From positions 62,001 through 126,000 of the forward strand of contig NZ_JANLGY010000016.1 in the NCBI RefSeq assembly GCF_024653915.1: DNA of 64,000 nucleotides, read 5' to 3'. Below are positions 6,841 through 16,130 of this stretch, piece by piece (position 1 is the first letter of the stretch; every line of letters begins with the position of its first letter). The position numbers were made by a program, and so were the translations under genes. The notes under the pieces were generated by a model. It was not told the DNA's origin. It searched no databases and saw only the letters and a program-made list of their open reading frames with translations. The stretch is from Sulfuricaulis sp. Its GTDB lineage: Bacteria > Pseudomonadota > Gammaproteobacteria > Acidiferrobacterales > Sulfurifustaceae.

Positions 6841-8982
6841 TCAGGGCGAGGGGCGCAAGGCCGCATCGTGGTTCGGCTTTTCACTCTCATCTTGTAGCCC
6901 GGTCTTTGCCAAATCCCCCAGCGCCGCCAGCAGCGGCCCCAGATGCCGCTCATAGCGCCGCCAGCGCCCGGCCGAGGTCTTGTACATCGGCCGGCGCACC
7001 TGATCGTAACTGGCGGTGTTGACGGCGCGCCCGGACTCGTAAAAGCGCAGGCAGCGGTCGTCCCAGGGCGGCCCGCAAAATTCCACCAGCTTGCGGCTCC
7101 AGGCTTCCTGATCGTCCACCATTTCCTCATAGCGGATTTCCAGCATCGGAAGCCGGATAGTTTTTTTCCAATGCTGCATCAGACGATGGTATTCGCGGTA
7201 ATACAATCCCAGATGCGTCAGGTCGGCGCTGTACGCATAGCGCGCGCCGAAATCCTGAAAATAGCAGGACAAACAAGTGTCGCAGGGATCGCGCCTGCAA
7301 TGAATAATGCGGGCCTGCGGGAACAGCAGTTCGATCAGTCCGAGCAACAGGAAATTCGACGGCAGCTTGTCGGTGACGCGCGCGGCATCCGCCGACATCG
7401 TCGTCAGCCGGCCGAGGTAACTTTGGGCCAGCTTGTCGAGCGCAGGCTGATTGATCAGTTTCATGCAATGCGGGTGCAGTTCCTTCGTGCCCAGCATACC
7501 GGGCAATTCTCCCGCAAGATCGAACAGGTACATCAGCTCGCCTGCACCATGCACTTGCGGATGACTGGCCAGAATCTGCTCCACCAGCGTGGTTCCGGAA
7601 CGCGGCATGCCGACGATGAATACCGGACGGTCGGAAACGATCGAGGCGCGCGGGGCGCCGGCCATGAATTCGGCGGTATAGGTCGAAATCAGCGCATCAA
7701 CCAGGCGGACTTGACTCGCGGGGTCGTAGGATTGCTTCACGGCCTCGTTCGCCTTCTTGTAATGCTCAAACGCCTCATCATACTTTTTGCCGGTTTCGTA
7801 CAATTTGCCGGCAACGAAATGCATTTGCTGGCGATCCGCCGATGAAATTTGCGTATCCCGCAGCAACTCCTCGATATACTGTATCGCCTCGTCCCGGCGA
7901 TCCACGTGCTTGCTGATATTCCCGAATACAACCGCCGCGGTCGGTTCGCGCACCCGGGCCTCAACCAGCGGGCGCAGCACCTCATGCGCCTTTTCCGGTT
8001 CACCAAGTTTCTCATAAACATTCGCCAGAACACCCAGCAAACGCGGCTCACCGGGATTATCCCGCAGCGAGGATTCGAGGCATTGCCGGGCTTCGTCGAA
8101 TCGGGTTAGCGTGGCAAGTGTATTGCCGAGATGAGCAATTGCCTCAATAAGCCGGGGATTGCGCTTCAGCGCCTGGCGGAAACAATCGAGCGCCTCCTCG
8201 AGGTTGCCCATGTATTGATGCAGGTGCCCGGTTTTGTTCAGAATCTCGGGGTCATCCGGCGATAACCTTTGAGCAAGCTGGTAGGCGGCCAGCGCCTCGC
8301 GATAATTCCCCTGCTCCAGCAGGATGTTGCCCAGCATGGTCCAACCCTGAATCTCCTGTGGCTGAAGCTGCGTGGCGCGTCGCAATGCAATCACGGCCTG
8401 CTCGCCACGGCCAAGCTGCCGATACAGGTTTCCCAGGGTGCGGTGAATTTCAGCATTGCCGGGGTTGAGGCGCGCGGCCTCCTCGAAGCAGGGCAACGCC
8501 TCCTCGAAGCGCTGCAGTTGCAACAGGGCCGCGCCGAGATTGGCATGGGCCTCGAAATAATCGGGCTGCAGCCGGCTTGCCTGGCGGAAATTCTCGGCCG
8601 CTGACGCGAAATCGCTCATCTCACGATAGGCATGGCCCAGATTGAAACAGGCCCGCGCGAAGTCCGGGCGCAATCTCAGCGCCTGCCGGTGACTCTCGAC
8701 CGCCTCGCCAAATTTTCCCTTGGCTTGCATCACCATCCCGAGGTTGTCATGGGCCTCGGCGCTCGGCCGCAGGGAGATGGCCTGGCGCAATGCCTGCTCC
8801 GCTTCATCGAAGAGGCCCATTTGCCCACAGATGGCGCCCAGCATGAACCACGCCTCGGCGTCGGACCGGTCCTTGGTGCAGACCTCGGCATAAAGCGCCC
8901 TCGCCTCGCCGAGCCGGTTACTGCGCGCGAGATCCAGGGCTCTTTTTTTCTTCGACTGCGTCAATACGTTGTGCGCGGGCAT
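6841..8982 (-). CDS. TPR-repeat sulfotransferase, 713 aa
   Basis: Residues 10-410 are roughly ten or eleven tetratricopeptide repeats. Residues 450-700 form a sulfotransferase domain with the PAPS 5'-phosphosulfate loop FIVGMPRSGTTLVEQILASH, followed by the GAGEL segment common in this family. Such proteins transfer sulfate from PAPS to a carbohydrate or protein. In this window PAPS would come from the Sat/CysC at 56778-58517, and the natural acceptor would be the exopolysaccharide or an exported protein. There is no signal peptide, so the protein should be cytosolic. No clear ribosome site precedes the ATG at 8982. Confidence 0.88.
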   Translation of the reverse strand: MPAHNVLTQSKKKRALDLARSNRLGEARALYAEVCTKDRSDAEAWFMLGAICGQMGLFDEAEQALRQAISLRPSAEAHDNLGMVMQAKGKFGEAVESHRQALRLRPDFARACFNLGHAYREMSDFASAAENFRQASRLQPDYFEAHANLGAALLQLQRFEEALPCFEEAARLNPGNAEIHRTLGNLYRQLGRGEQAVIALRRATQLQPQEIQGWTMLGNILLEQGNYREALAAYQLAQRLSPDDPEILNKTGHLHQYMGNLEEALDCFRQALKRNPRLIEAIAHLGNTLATLTRFDEARQCLESSLRDNPGEPRLLGVLANVYEKLGEPEKAHEVLRPLVEARVREPTAAVVFGNISKHVDRRDEAIQYIEELLRDTQISSADRQQMHFVAGKLYETGKKYDEAFEHYKKANEAVKQSYDPASQVRLVDALISTYTAEFMAGAPRASIVSDRPVFIVGMPRSGTTLVEQILASHPQVHGAGELMYLFDLAGELPGMLGTKELHPHCMKLINQPALDKLAQSYLGRLTTMSADAARVTDKLPSNFLLLGLIELLFPQARIIHCRRDPCDTCLSCYFQDFGARYAYSADLTHLGLYYREYHRLMQHWKKTIRLPMLEIRYEEMVDDQEAWSRKLVEFCGPPWDDRCLRFYESGRAVNTASYDQVRRPMYKTSAGRWRRYERHLGPLLAALGDLAKTGLQDESEKPNHDAALRPSP

Positions 8983-9134
8983 GGAAAATCGGGGCAGAAA
9001 GTATTATTCCAGTATCTATATTTTGAGCGCCCTGTCTAACAATGAAAAGCGAGCAAGACACGGGCAGGCCTTTAACTTAGGAGATACTCTACCAGCCGGG
9101 AATATTACTGACCCGGTTTTTTCCGACATTTTTA

Positions 9135-9356
9135 TCAATGGCCAACTTGATAAATAACAGGTCGATAGCGCGGTGGGGGTATTGGTTTGCCGGTCTGTTT
9201 TGCCGTCTCGATCCATGCCGCTTTCGCGCGTTCGACTTCCCGCAAAGCTTCCTCGGGCGTGGCCCCAAAGGCGGAGCAGGCATCGAGGTCTGGAATATCG
9301 GCAATGAAACCGCCGTCTTCTTCGCTGTAAAAAATGTTGATGTGATAGTCCTTCAT
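9135..9356 (-). CDS. hicB: HicB-type antitoxin
   Basis: A 73-residue protein with the HicB partial RNase-H-like fold signature: FYSEEDGGFIADIPDLDACSAFG followed by the ATPEEALREVERA helix. HicB neutralises HicA and usually represses its own operon. It lies five bases downstream of hicA, in the typical hicA-hicB order. It is short and lacks an obvious C-terminal DNA-binding domain, as in many compact HicB proteins. Confidence 0.87.
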   Translation of the reverse strand: MKDYHINIFYSEEDGGFIADIPDLDACSAFGATPEEALREVERAKAAWIETAKQTGKPIPPPRYRPVIYQVGH

Positions 9357-9361
9357 GGCTA

Positions 9362-9610
9362 TTAGTCTAGCCTCAAACTGTAGCGTTCGACCAGTCGCAG
9401 AAATTGTCGTATTTGATACGGCTTTGCTTCTCCTCGAACATCTTGCAAATTGACGATTTCCGGCACTTTGGGATGGATAAACACGTGATGACTGCCGCTA
9501 GTGCGCTGCAGCCGAAAGCCGAAACCCTCCACCAGTTTGACCATGTCGCGAAATGGCACATTCTGTGAGGCGCCCTGTGCCAATCGCTGGAGCAAACGTT
9601 CACGATTCAT
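9362..9610 (-). CDS. hicA: HicA-type mRNA interferase toxin
   Basis: An 82-residue double-stranded RNA-binding-fold protein with the catalytic-histidine motif TSGSHHVFIHP after the GFGFRLQR strand. HicA cleaves mRNA when not bound by HicB. The ATG at 9610 overlaps the stop of a decayed DUF433 gene (ATGA). The toxin frame is intact and includes the active-site His, so the pair is presumably functional. Confidence 0.87.
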   Translation of the reverse strand: MNRERLLQRLAQGASQNVPFRDMVKLVEGFGFRLQRTSGSHHVFIHPKVPEIVNLQDVRGEAKPYQIRQFLRLVERYSLRLD

Positions 9611-9812
9611 TCAGGGGAGGCGCGGCCATGCTCTTCCGTGAGCCAGGCCGCCCATTCAACGGCCCGCTGGATATCCTCGCGGCTGAGGTCGGGATAGCCC
9701 TCCAGAATCTCGTCGAATGCCGCGCCATGGGCAATCTGGTTCACGATAACCGATACAGGGACCCGCATTCCACGAATACAGGCGCGCCCATCATGGTGAT
9801 GCGGTCAAGCAC
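9607..9812 (-). pseudogene. DUF433-family antitoxin remnant (frameshifted, internally shortened)
   Basis: The minus strand encodes a clear DUF433 body: GRACIRGMRVPVSVIVNQI, then DEILEGYPDLSREDIQRAVEWAAWL, ending at TGA 9607-9609. The expected N-terminus (VLDRIT, from GTG 9812) is in another frame and joins directly, so several codons and the frame have been lost. An internal ATG could give a truncated protein of about 54 residues. The usual DUF5615 toxin partner is absent; hicA follows instead, with a 4-base stop/start overlap. Confidence 0.7.
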
Positions 9813-9947
9813 GACGGACTCCGACTATTGACTGGATTAATCCGGAAAAGTATATGTCGTCGTCCGGCGTTTGCCAATCATTCCGTAAAGCTGCATTCAA
9901 GATCATGACCAAAGAAGCTAGCTTGGGGTTTTCGATCCTGTCGTCCT

Positions 9948-12900
9948 TTACGGATTCGCTGTCATGCTGAAGTTCACCGTGATGTTGCTGCCGTTGATGG
10001 TCGGGAAGGCCGAGGCGTTGTTATAGCCGGATTTTATCGCGACGACATAGTAGCAATCATTATTAAGACCGCTGATGGAATAATTGCCGTTCGCATCCGT
10101 GGTGCGGTACTGAGGTGGGCTGGTATTACAGGCATATTCCTTGATGGAAACCCCGGATAAAGGCAAACCGGTGGCCGCGGCGGTGACGCGGCCGGACATG
10201 GTATAGGGGCCGATCGGAAACAAGGTGATATCGAAAAGGAGGTTCGCGCCATTGATCCGAGGGAAAGCGGTATAGGTGTAATAACCTGTTTTAATGATGC
10301 GGAGATAATAATCGGTACCATCCAGTCCGGCAAAAGCATAGCCCCCGTTCTGATTGGTCGTGGCGGTTTTCCATCCAAAGTTAAGCGAGACCGTGGCGCT
10401 CACGCCGAGGCCGGTGACGGGGTTAGTTACCGTGCCGGACAAGGTATAGCCAACGAAGGTCAATGAGAAGTTCCGAGTAACGTTGGCGCCATTAATACTG
10501 ATGGGGGCACCCTGGCTTTGGTACCCGACCCTACTCACTTGGATGTAATAATCGCCGTCCTGCAACCAGGGTACTGTGTAGTAGCCGTTGGAGTCGGTAG
10601 TTACTCCCGGAACAGCGCCGAAATTAATGCTGATGGCCGCTCCTGAAACAGGCTGACCAGTGGATACGCGAGTTACCATTCCGGACAAGGTACGGTAGTT
10701 GATGGTTGGGGGTAGGGTCACTTGTACCGGTGTAGTTTTATCCACGTTGGTACCGTCGCCTAATTGACCAACAGTGTTCCACCCCCACGCCCACAAGGTG
10801 CTGTCCGACTTCAGAGCTTCGGTGTGCGCACCTCCTGCCGCAACCGAAGCCCAAGTATTCTCAAATCCTATCTGAACAGGGGTGGACTTAATTACGGTGG
10901 TGCCGTCACCCAACTGGCCTGCATTGTTATACCCCCATGCCCACAAGGTCCCATCCGACTTCAGGGCTACAGTGAAGTTTGCTCCTGCCGCAACCGAGGC
11001 CCAGGTATTCCCTGTTCCGATCTGGACCGGGGTGTTCTTAACTTCGAAGCTGCCGTTATCTAAGAAAAAAATCCCCCACCCCCATAGAGCCCCGTCCGAC
11101 TTCAGGGCCACGGTGTGGCCGTTTCCCGCTGCAATTGAAACCCATGTGTTCGCTCCTGCTCCGACCTGGACAGGGGCGTTCTTGTCGACATAGGAAGGGT
11201 CGCCCTCGCCTAACGCGCCACCAGCACTATTTCCCCAAGCCCATATCGTCCCGTCCGACTTCAGGGCCACGGTGTAATAATATCCTACCGCAATCGAGAC
11301 CCAGGTATTCCCGGTTCCAATCTGGACAGGGGTGTTCTTATCGGTTTTGGTGCCGTCGCCTAATTGGCCTTCAGCGTTATTCCCCCACGCCCACAAGGTC
11401 CCATCCGACTTCAGGGCCATGGTATGAAGTGTTCCAACCCCAATCGACACCCAAGTATTCCCGGTGCCGATCTGGACAGGGGCGTTCTTATCAACATTTG
11501 TGCCGTCGCCTAATTGACCGTAATTGTTCTGCCCCCACGCCCACAAGGTTCCATCTGACTTCAGGGCGACGTTATGAAAACCCCCTCCCGCGGCGATCGA
11601 GGCCCATGTATTTTCAAATCCTATCCGTACAGGCGCGTACTTTCTGACAGTGGTGCCGTCGCCTAATTGACCGTAATTGTTCTGCCCCCACGCCCACAAG
11701 GTCCCGTCTGATTTCAAGGCTACGGTATGAGCATATCCTGGCTTGATTTGTGAGAGGACCGCTTGTGAAGGAAGTAACGTTGTCGCGTTAGCCGCGTTTG
11801 TATAGAGCGAGGGCGCACCGGCGTTGTACGCTCGCACCCGATAGTAGTAATTCGTGTTCTGCAGTAACTCCATACTCGCGTAGCTCGTCACATTCGCGCC
11901 GACGGCGGCGATCTGTACGTAAGTGCCCCCGGCGCCGGTCTTCCTTTCAATCGCAAACCGGGTCTCGTTGTTGGAATTGTCCACCCAGGAAAGATTGATC
12001 CGAGTCGCGGAAACCGCGGTAGCCGTGAGACCCGAGGGTGCAGTGGGTACAGCAGCAGTGTAGCTTGCCGTTACCGTTGTATTCGCATTCATCGTAATCG
12101 TGCACGTACCCGTTCCGCTGCACCCCGCCCCGGACCATCCGCTAAAGGATGAACCGGGATCCGGCGTGGCCGTCAGGGTTACTACCGTGCCCAGCGCATA
12201 GGACGCCGTGCAGAGAGCACGACAGTTTATTCCAGCGCTGGTCACGGTTCCCGCTCCCGTGCCCGCTTTGTTTACAGTGAGTTGTGTATCGACTCCCGTA
12301 CCGCTGAGCGGCAGGTCTAATACGGGGATCTGAGGATCGCTTGAGGGAATGTTTACGTTTGTACCTAGTAGCCCCAGCGAAGTCGGAGAAAATGATACCT
12401 GTATGGTGCAACTGCCAGACGGCGCGATGACGTGGTTAGAGCAATTGTCGACACTTTTTACAAATGCATAGGAGCCAGCTGAGGTAATCGTGCCTAGGGA
12501 CAGGTTTACCGCCCCTCTATTAGAAACTGAGAAAGTTTGCGAAGCGGAACTCCCCGCAACAACATTGCCAAAATCATATGCATACGGAGAAATTGTTATC
12601 ATCCGTCCTTCCATGGCCGCGCCGATATTCACGCGCGGTTTTGTGATCCCGCTCTTCGGATCGGTGATGGGATCTCCGTCGTTCACCAGACGCCGCGTGA
12701 GTTCCGTCTTGCTGAAAAATAGTCCGGTCGTGGCTTTGGCGTAGCTCTGTAAGACCGCCCCGGCGCCGGCCGCGTAGGGCGAGGCGGCCGAGGTGCCGCC
12801 GAAAGATGGCAGATACGCTTGGTAGAGATACGTGGTGTAGGCACTGTTGCTCGGCGCCAGGATATCCAGGAAGTTGGCGCTGTTGGAATAACAGGTCACC

Positions 12901-13982
12901 TGATCAGGCGCTGTTACCGGATCGGTGCAGACACTCCAGTTGCCGGAACCAATATTCGCATCGTACACGGCGCCCACGGAAAGTGAATTCGATACGCAGG
13001 CCGGCGCGCTGAGGGCGTTCGTGAACCCGTCGTTCCCGGCCGCGGAAAAAAGCGTGATGCCATTGGCGGCGGCGTTGTTGGCCGCGGCCGCCAGCGAGGG
13101 CTTCGAGACATCGCAAGCTGCGGTGTACGAACCACCGCCAAAACTGGTGTTGATAATCAGGATCGGGTTGACGGGGTTGTCGTTCTTATGGGTGACGGCC
13201 CAGTCCCAAGCGGCGGCGATGATCGAATCGCTCGACGAACCTGCGCAGCCGGCAACGATCTTCAGGGCGTAGAGTTTCGCGTTGTAGGCCACGCCGCCGA
13301 TATAGTCACCAAACGTTGCCAGGGCGCCGGCGGCGATCCCGGCGACGGAGGTGCCGTGCCCATGGCAGTCACTCGGATCGGCGTCGTTGTCGCCGAAGTC
13401 ATAACCTCCGATCACCTTGGTGTTGGGGAAGGCAGCGCCGCCGAGCATGGGGTGCGTGTAGTCGATGCCGGTGTCGACGATGGCAATCGATACGCCGGAA
13501 CCGTTGTAGGTCGACCGGGTTCCAGAGCCGTTCATCAGCGGAATACCCTGGGCCAACTGGGCCGTGACGATCTGATCTTCTTCGATGAACTCAACCTCGG
13601 GCATGGCCGCGAGCGCCTCGAGGCCGGCGCGGCTGACTCTGCCGGCAAAGCCGTTGATGTTGTCGAAGACGTGCTTGGAGGTGAAGTGGGCGCGGTTGAG
13701 CTTTCCCAGGACCGCGTTTTGGTTTTGATGAATCTGCGCGTGCAGCGCCTGCATTTCCGCTGGTTTGTCGGCGTTGATCTTGCCGACGTAGTTTTTATGT
13801 CCGCTCAGAAGCACGATGACATCGACCGTCGGCTCGCCGCGGTCCAACCGGTCGAAGAGTGCGGGCTGGAGGATTTTTGCCCGAGCGGCATCGTCCAGGG
13901 GTTGGGCCGTGGTGCTGCTGACCGCGACTAGATTTATGGCCAGTGCGATGACAATGGCAATAATGCGAAGTTTATTTTTCAT
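9948..13982 (-). CDS. Giant secreted subtilase (S8) with RCC1 repeats, 1344 aa
   Basis: Order of domains: signal peptide (1-27); inhibitor-I9-like propeptide (about 40-140); S8 peptidase (about 150-460) with Asp170 (IVDTGID), His209 (HGHGTSVAG), Asn317 (SAAGND) and Ser398 (GGTSAASPYAAG); an ASPM/Hydin-like Ig segment; an InlB-type B repeat (TVTSAG...GWSGAGCSG); a fibronectin III domain; seven RCC1 propeller repeats with core ALKSDGTLWAWG (about 745-1085); and three carboxypeptidase-regulatory-like beta domains to the end. All catalytic residues are present, so it should be an active extracellular protease. There is no CTERM tail. GGAG precedes the ATG. The RCC1 region is a near-identical 150-165-bp tandem repeat in DNA and may vary in copy number. 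Confidence 0.9.
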   Translation of the reverse strand: MKNKLRIIAIVIALAINLVAVSSTTAQPLDDAARAKILQPALFDRLDRGEPTVDVIVLLSGHKNYVGKINADKPAEMQALHAQIHQNQNAVLGKLNRAHFTSKHVFDNINGFAGRVSRAGLEALAAMPEVEFIEEDQIVTAQLAQGIPLMNGSGTRSTYNGSGVSIAIVDTGIDYTHPMLGGAAFPNTKVIGGYDFGDNDADPSDCHGHGTSVAGIAAGALATFGDYIGGVAYNAKLYALKIVAGCAGSSSDSIIAAAWDWAVTHKNDNPVNPILIINTSFGGGSYTAACDVSKPSLAAAANNAAANGITLFSAAGNDGFTNALSAPACVSNSLSVGAVYDANIGSGNWSVCTDPVTAPDQVTCYSNSANFLDILAPSNSAYTTYLYQAYLPSFGGTSAASPYAAGAGAVLQSYAKATTGLFFSKTELTRRLVNDGDPITDPKSGITKPRVNIGAAMEGRMITISPYAYDFGNVVAGSSASQTFSVSNRGAVNLSLGTITSAGSYAFVKSVDNCSNHVIAPSGSCTIQVSFSPTSLGLLGTNVNIPSSDPQIPVLDLPLSGTGVDTQLTVNKAGTGAGTVTSAGINCRALCTASYALGTVVTLTATPDPGSSFSGWSGAGCSGTGTCTITMNANTTVTASYTAAVPTAPSGLTATAVSATRINLSWVDNSNNETRFAIERKTGAGGTYVQIAAVGANVTSYASMELLQNTNYYYRVRAYNAGAPSLYTNAANATTLLPSQAVLSQIKPGYAHTVALKSDGTLWAWGQNNYGQLGDGTTVRKYAPVRIGFENTWASIAAGGGFHNVALKSDGTLWAWGQNNYGQLGDGTNVDKNAPVQIGTGNTWVSIGVGTLHTMALKSDGTLWAWGNNAEGQLGDGTKTDKNTPVQIGTGNTWVSIAVGYYYTVALKSDGTIWAWGNSAGGALGEGDPSYVDKNAPVQVGAGANTWVSIAAGNGHTVALKSDGALWGWGIFFLDNGSFEVKNTPVQIGTGNTWASVAAGANFTVALKSDGTLWAWGYNNAGQLGDGTTVIKSTPVQIGFENTWASVAAGGAHTEALKSDSTLWAWGWNTVGQLGDGTNVDKTTPVQVTLPPTINYRTLSGMVTRVSTGQPVSGAAISINFGAVPGVTTDSNGYYTVPWLQDGDYYIQVSRVGYQSQGAPISINGANVTRNFSLTFVGYTLSGTVTNPVTGLGVSATVSLNFGWKTATTNQNGGYAFAGLDGTDYYLRIIKTGYYTYTAFPRINGANLLFDITLFPIGPYTMSGRVTAAATGLPLSGVSIKEYACNTSPPQYRTTDANGNYSISGLNNDCYYVVAIKSGYNNASAFPTINGSNITVNFSMTANP

Positions 13983-14497
13983 AATAATCTCCTTGATTCC
14001 TCCGGTGCATTCCTCCGCGCTAAGGACAGTTTGATTAATGCGTCATGCCGGCGCGGGGCTTGCCTAGCCCGGTGGCGGGTGATGTCATAGCCTCCTCCTT
14101 TGTCCAGGAGCGATCCCAGCGATTTTTTTATTGGGATGACTCTTGGCCACTTTTTGATTTTTGTGGCGTTAACTTTTCTTGCTTTCTTCTTAACCTCGAT
14201 AGTGAGGATTCATGGTGAGACAAGCGCTGGACAGAATTTCACCGGGAGTGATAATTGTCAAGCGAACGGCGATGCACCGGAACGGTGCAAGGACATAACG
14301 TTGAGTGGCACGTGGAATTATCCGCGATTGCTGTTACTTGAACGCCGAAGCAGTGCGCAGGTTCTGAACTAGTGTATTAGGATTTACTGATGGAGGGTGG
14401 GATAGCGCGGTCAATGTAAAAGTACATTTCGCGACTCGATAGCGGATAAAAGACCGCGCTCATTGCAAACGCGTTCTTCGCCCGGTTAAAAAAGAAA
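13983..14497. other. Intergenic region upstream of the subtilase
   Basis: About 500 bp with no convincing gene. The minus strand has TTGACA at 14256-14261, but the -10 is poor. A palindrome TGCACCGGAACGGTGCA lies at about 14273-14289. A short plus-strand frame at 14100-14372 with a hydrophobic N-terminus has no ribosome site and no recognisable product. Confidence 0.4.
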
Positions 14498-14531
14498 AAC
14501 CCCGTCCTCTTTCTTAAAGAGGGGCGGGGTT
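14488..14531 (-). terminator. Rho-independent terminator after the JDVT-tailed gene
   Basis: A long stem with arms AACCCCGTCCTCTTT and AAAGAGGGGCGGGGTT spans 14498-14531. On the minus strand it is followed by a T-rich run (14488-14497). It sits 24 bases beyond the stop of the minus-strand gene at 14555. Confidence 0.85.
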
Positions 14532-14554
14532 CAGACTATCGAGCAATTACGGTT

Positions 14555-16084
14555 TCAGTGATTGCGACGGCGGCGCCAGGCCAACCAGCCGAAACTGCCG
14601 AGCAACATGGCCAGCAAGGTTGGGTCGAACTTGGCGCGCGGGTTGATGGCGCAGCCGCTGCCGAGCGGGTCGGTTTTAAGCGGGACGAGTGTAGATGTTG
14701 TTAGCGCCACTGTGGTAAACGACCATGTCGCATCCGCTGCCAGTGCATTTATTCCCGACGAATCCAGGGCCGTCGCCGCAGCCACTGTCACCGTGTATTG
14801 CGTATCATTCGTAAGGGGTGATGATGGTGTGAACGTAAAGGTCGTGTTGTCGGTGGTCGCGACAGTACCGCTCACCGAAGAACTGTCCGAGGTCTTCACA
14901 ACCGTGATTGAATTCGCGGCGGTGAGCAACATTGGCTCACTAAACGTAACTGCAATCGTCGTAGATACGGATACACCCGTGGCGCCATCAGAGGGGGATT
15001 GGGTGCTAATTGTTGGTGCTGTATTATCCGCGCCTGCTGCAGTGATAAAAGTCTTGTCCGCGGGCAGTGTTATGTCATTGCCCGCCACATCCTCGGGGCC
15101 GGAGTTGAATGTGACCGTGTAGGTCGTGGAACCCGTGAGAGCACCGGAAGTTATCGGGAAACTGAATATAGTATCGTTGTTGCTCGCTGTCGGTGGTCCA
15201 ACCGTTACTCCTCCTATACTGATAGACCCGAAGACAACTGTGGAGGTATCCATCGGTCTGCTAAAAGCGACTTGATATTTAATGATATTAGTGCCTACAC
15301 CAGTTGCCGCATGGGCTGGGCTGGTATTGGCCACGCTGGGGTTCGCGGGAACCGTATAAACACCGCTACCCTGCATATGCCACTGGGCGGTCCAACCCGC
15401 GAAGCCGGCACTACCCGGATCTTCGGAAACGTCAATCACCTCGTTCGCGAACATCTCGAAGTCGAACGTGGTGGTATTGCCCACGGTCACGGCGTTGGTG
15501 ATGTTGGCGTAGAAGGTGATGCCGCCGCTCGCCTGACCCAGCGGGAACCAGGTGCCAGCCCACTGCGCTTCCAGCACCGGCGCTTTGATGAACGGAACCT
15601 GGGTGCCATTCGTCGGGGTGCCGCCAATATACCTGGCGGTGCTGTAAGCCGTACCTGCCAGAGAACCGGATACCGGGGCCAGGAAGTTAAAGTCCGACCC
15701 GAAGAAGCCGGCTGGCTGTTGCCACGAATCGTTCGTGCCGGCAGTCGGCGCCGCGGAGCCTGGATGGCTTGCGGCTCCGGGGTTGCCCGGGGTGCCGGTG
15801 ACAGCGGTCATCACGTTCGTATCGTCAAAGCTGAAGGTTTCGCCGCCGATGATTGTGTCCTTGTGCAACGGGAAACCACCGCCGAGCGCAATATTAGTCG
15901 TGTTACACATGCGGAATTCGGCTTCGGCAGTCCAGGCAATAGCGCTGCAGTTGCCAGCGATCGCGGTCGCTGCAGTGCCGTTGACGAATGTCAGCGTGAG
16001 CCCCGCATTGGCCACCGGTACCGCTGCGCCAAAAGCCAGACCCAGGCTCGCCGCGAAGACCGTTTTTTTCATGGAAAATTTCAT
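14555..16084 (-). CDS. Exported protein with two Ig-like domains and a JDVT-CTERM-like sorting tail, 509 aa
   Basis: Residues 1-27 are a signal peptide. Residues 28-250 are a close paralogue of the VPVPA-tailed protein at 3443-4297. Then come two SbsA/Big_5 Ig-like domains (SPAHAATGVGTNI..., SPSDGATGVSVST...). The tail has GSGCAINPRAKFDPTL, a hydrophobic helix and RRRRNH. A Cys followed by FDPTL and a helix fits my recollection of the JDVT-CTERM signal, processed by a CPBP-type glutamic protease (MrtJ) rather than an exosortase. A candidate MrtJ is encoded at 18266-18799. GGAGGAG precedes the ATG. It lies 46 bp after the porin gene and is probably co-transcribed with it. Confidence 0.82.
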   Translation of the reverse strand: MKFSMKKTVFAASLGLAFGAAVPVANAGLTLTFVNGTAATAIAGNCSAIAWTAEAEFRMCNTTNIALGGGFPLHKDTIIGGETFSFDDTNVMTAVTGTPGNPGAASHPGSAAPTAGTNDSWQQPAGFFGSDFNFLAPVSGSLAGTAYSTARYIGGTPTNGTQVPFIKAPVLEAQWAGTWFPLGQASGGITFYANITNAVTVGNTTTFDFEMFANEVIDVSEDPGSAGFAGWTAQWHMQGSGVYTVPANPSVANTSPAHAATGVGTNIIKYQVAFSRPMDTSTVVFGSISIGGVTVGPPTASNNDTIFSFPITSGALTGSTTYTVTFNSGPEDVAGNDITLPADKTFITAAGADNTAPTISTQSPSDGATGVSVSTTIAVTFSEPMLLTAANSITVVKTSDSSSVSGTVATTDNTTFTFTPSSPLTNDTQYTVTVAAATALDSSGINALAADATWSFTTVALTTSTLVPLKTDPLGSGCAINPRAKFDPTLLAMLLGSFGWLAWRRRRNH

Positions 16085-16130
16085 TGTATTACTCCTCCAA
16101 AATCATTCGTAAATTCAAAGCATGCCTGAA

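Noticed and set aside
10720-11750. CRISPR-like or satellite DNA repeat
   Set aside because: The periodicity is explained by in-frame RCC1 protein repeats inside the subtilase gene.
13983-14261. TTGACA-based sigma-70 promoter for the subtilase
   Set aside because: The -35 is perfect but the base match at the -10 position (AATTCT) is poor, and the leader would be about 240 bases; left as a note only.
14100-14372. Short plus-strand frame with a hydrophobic N-terminus
   Set aside because: No ribosome site, low-quality C-terminus, no neighbours on that strand; could be a small membrane peptide but not supportable.
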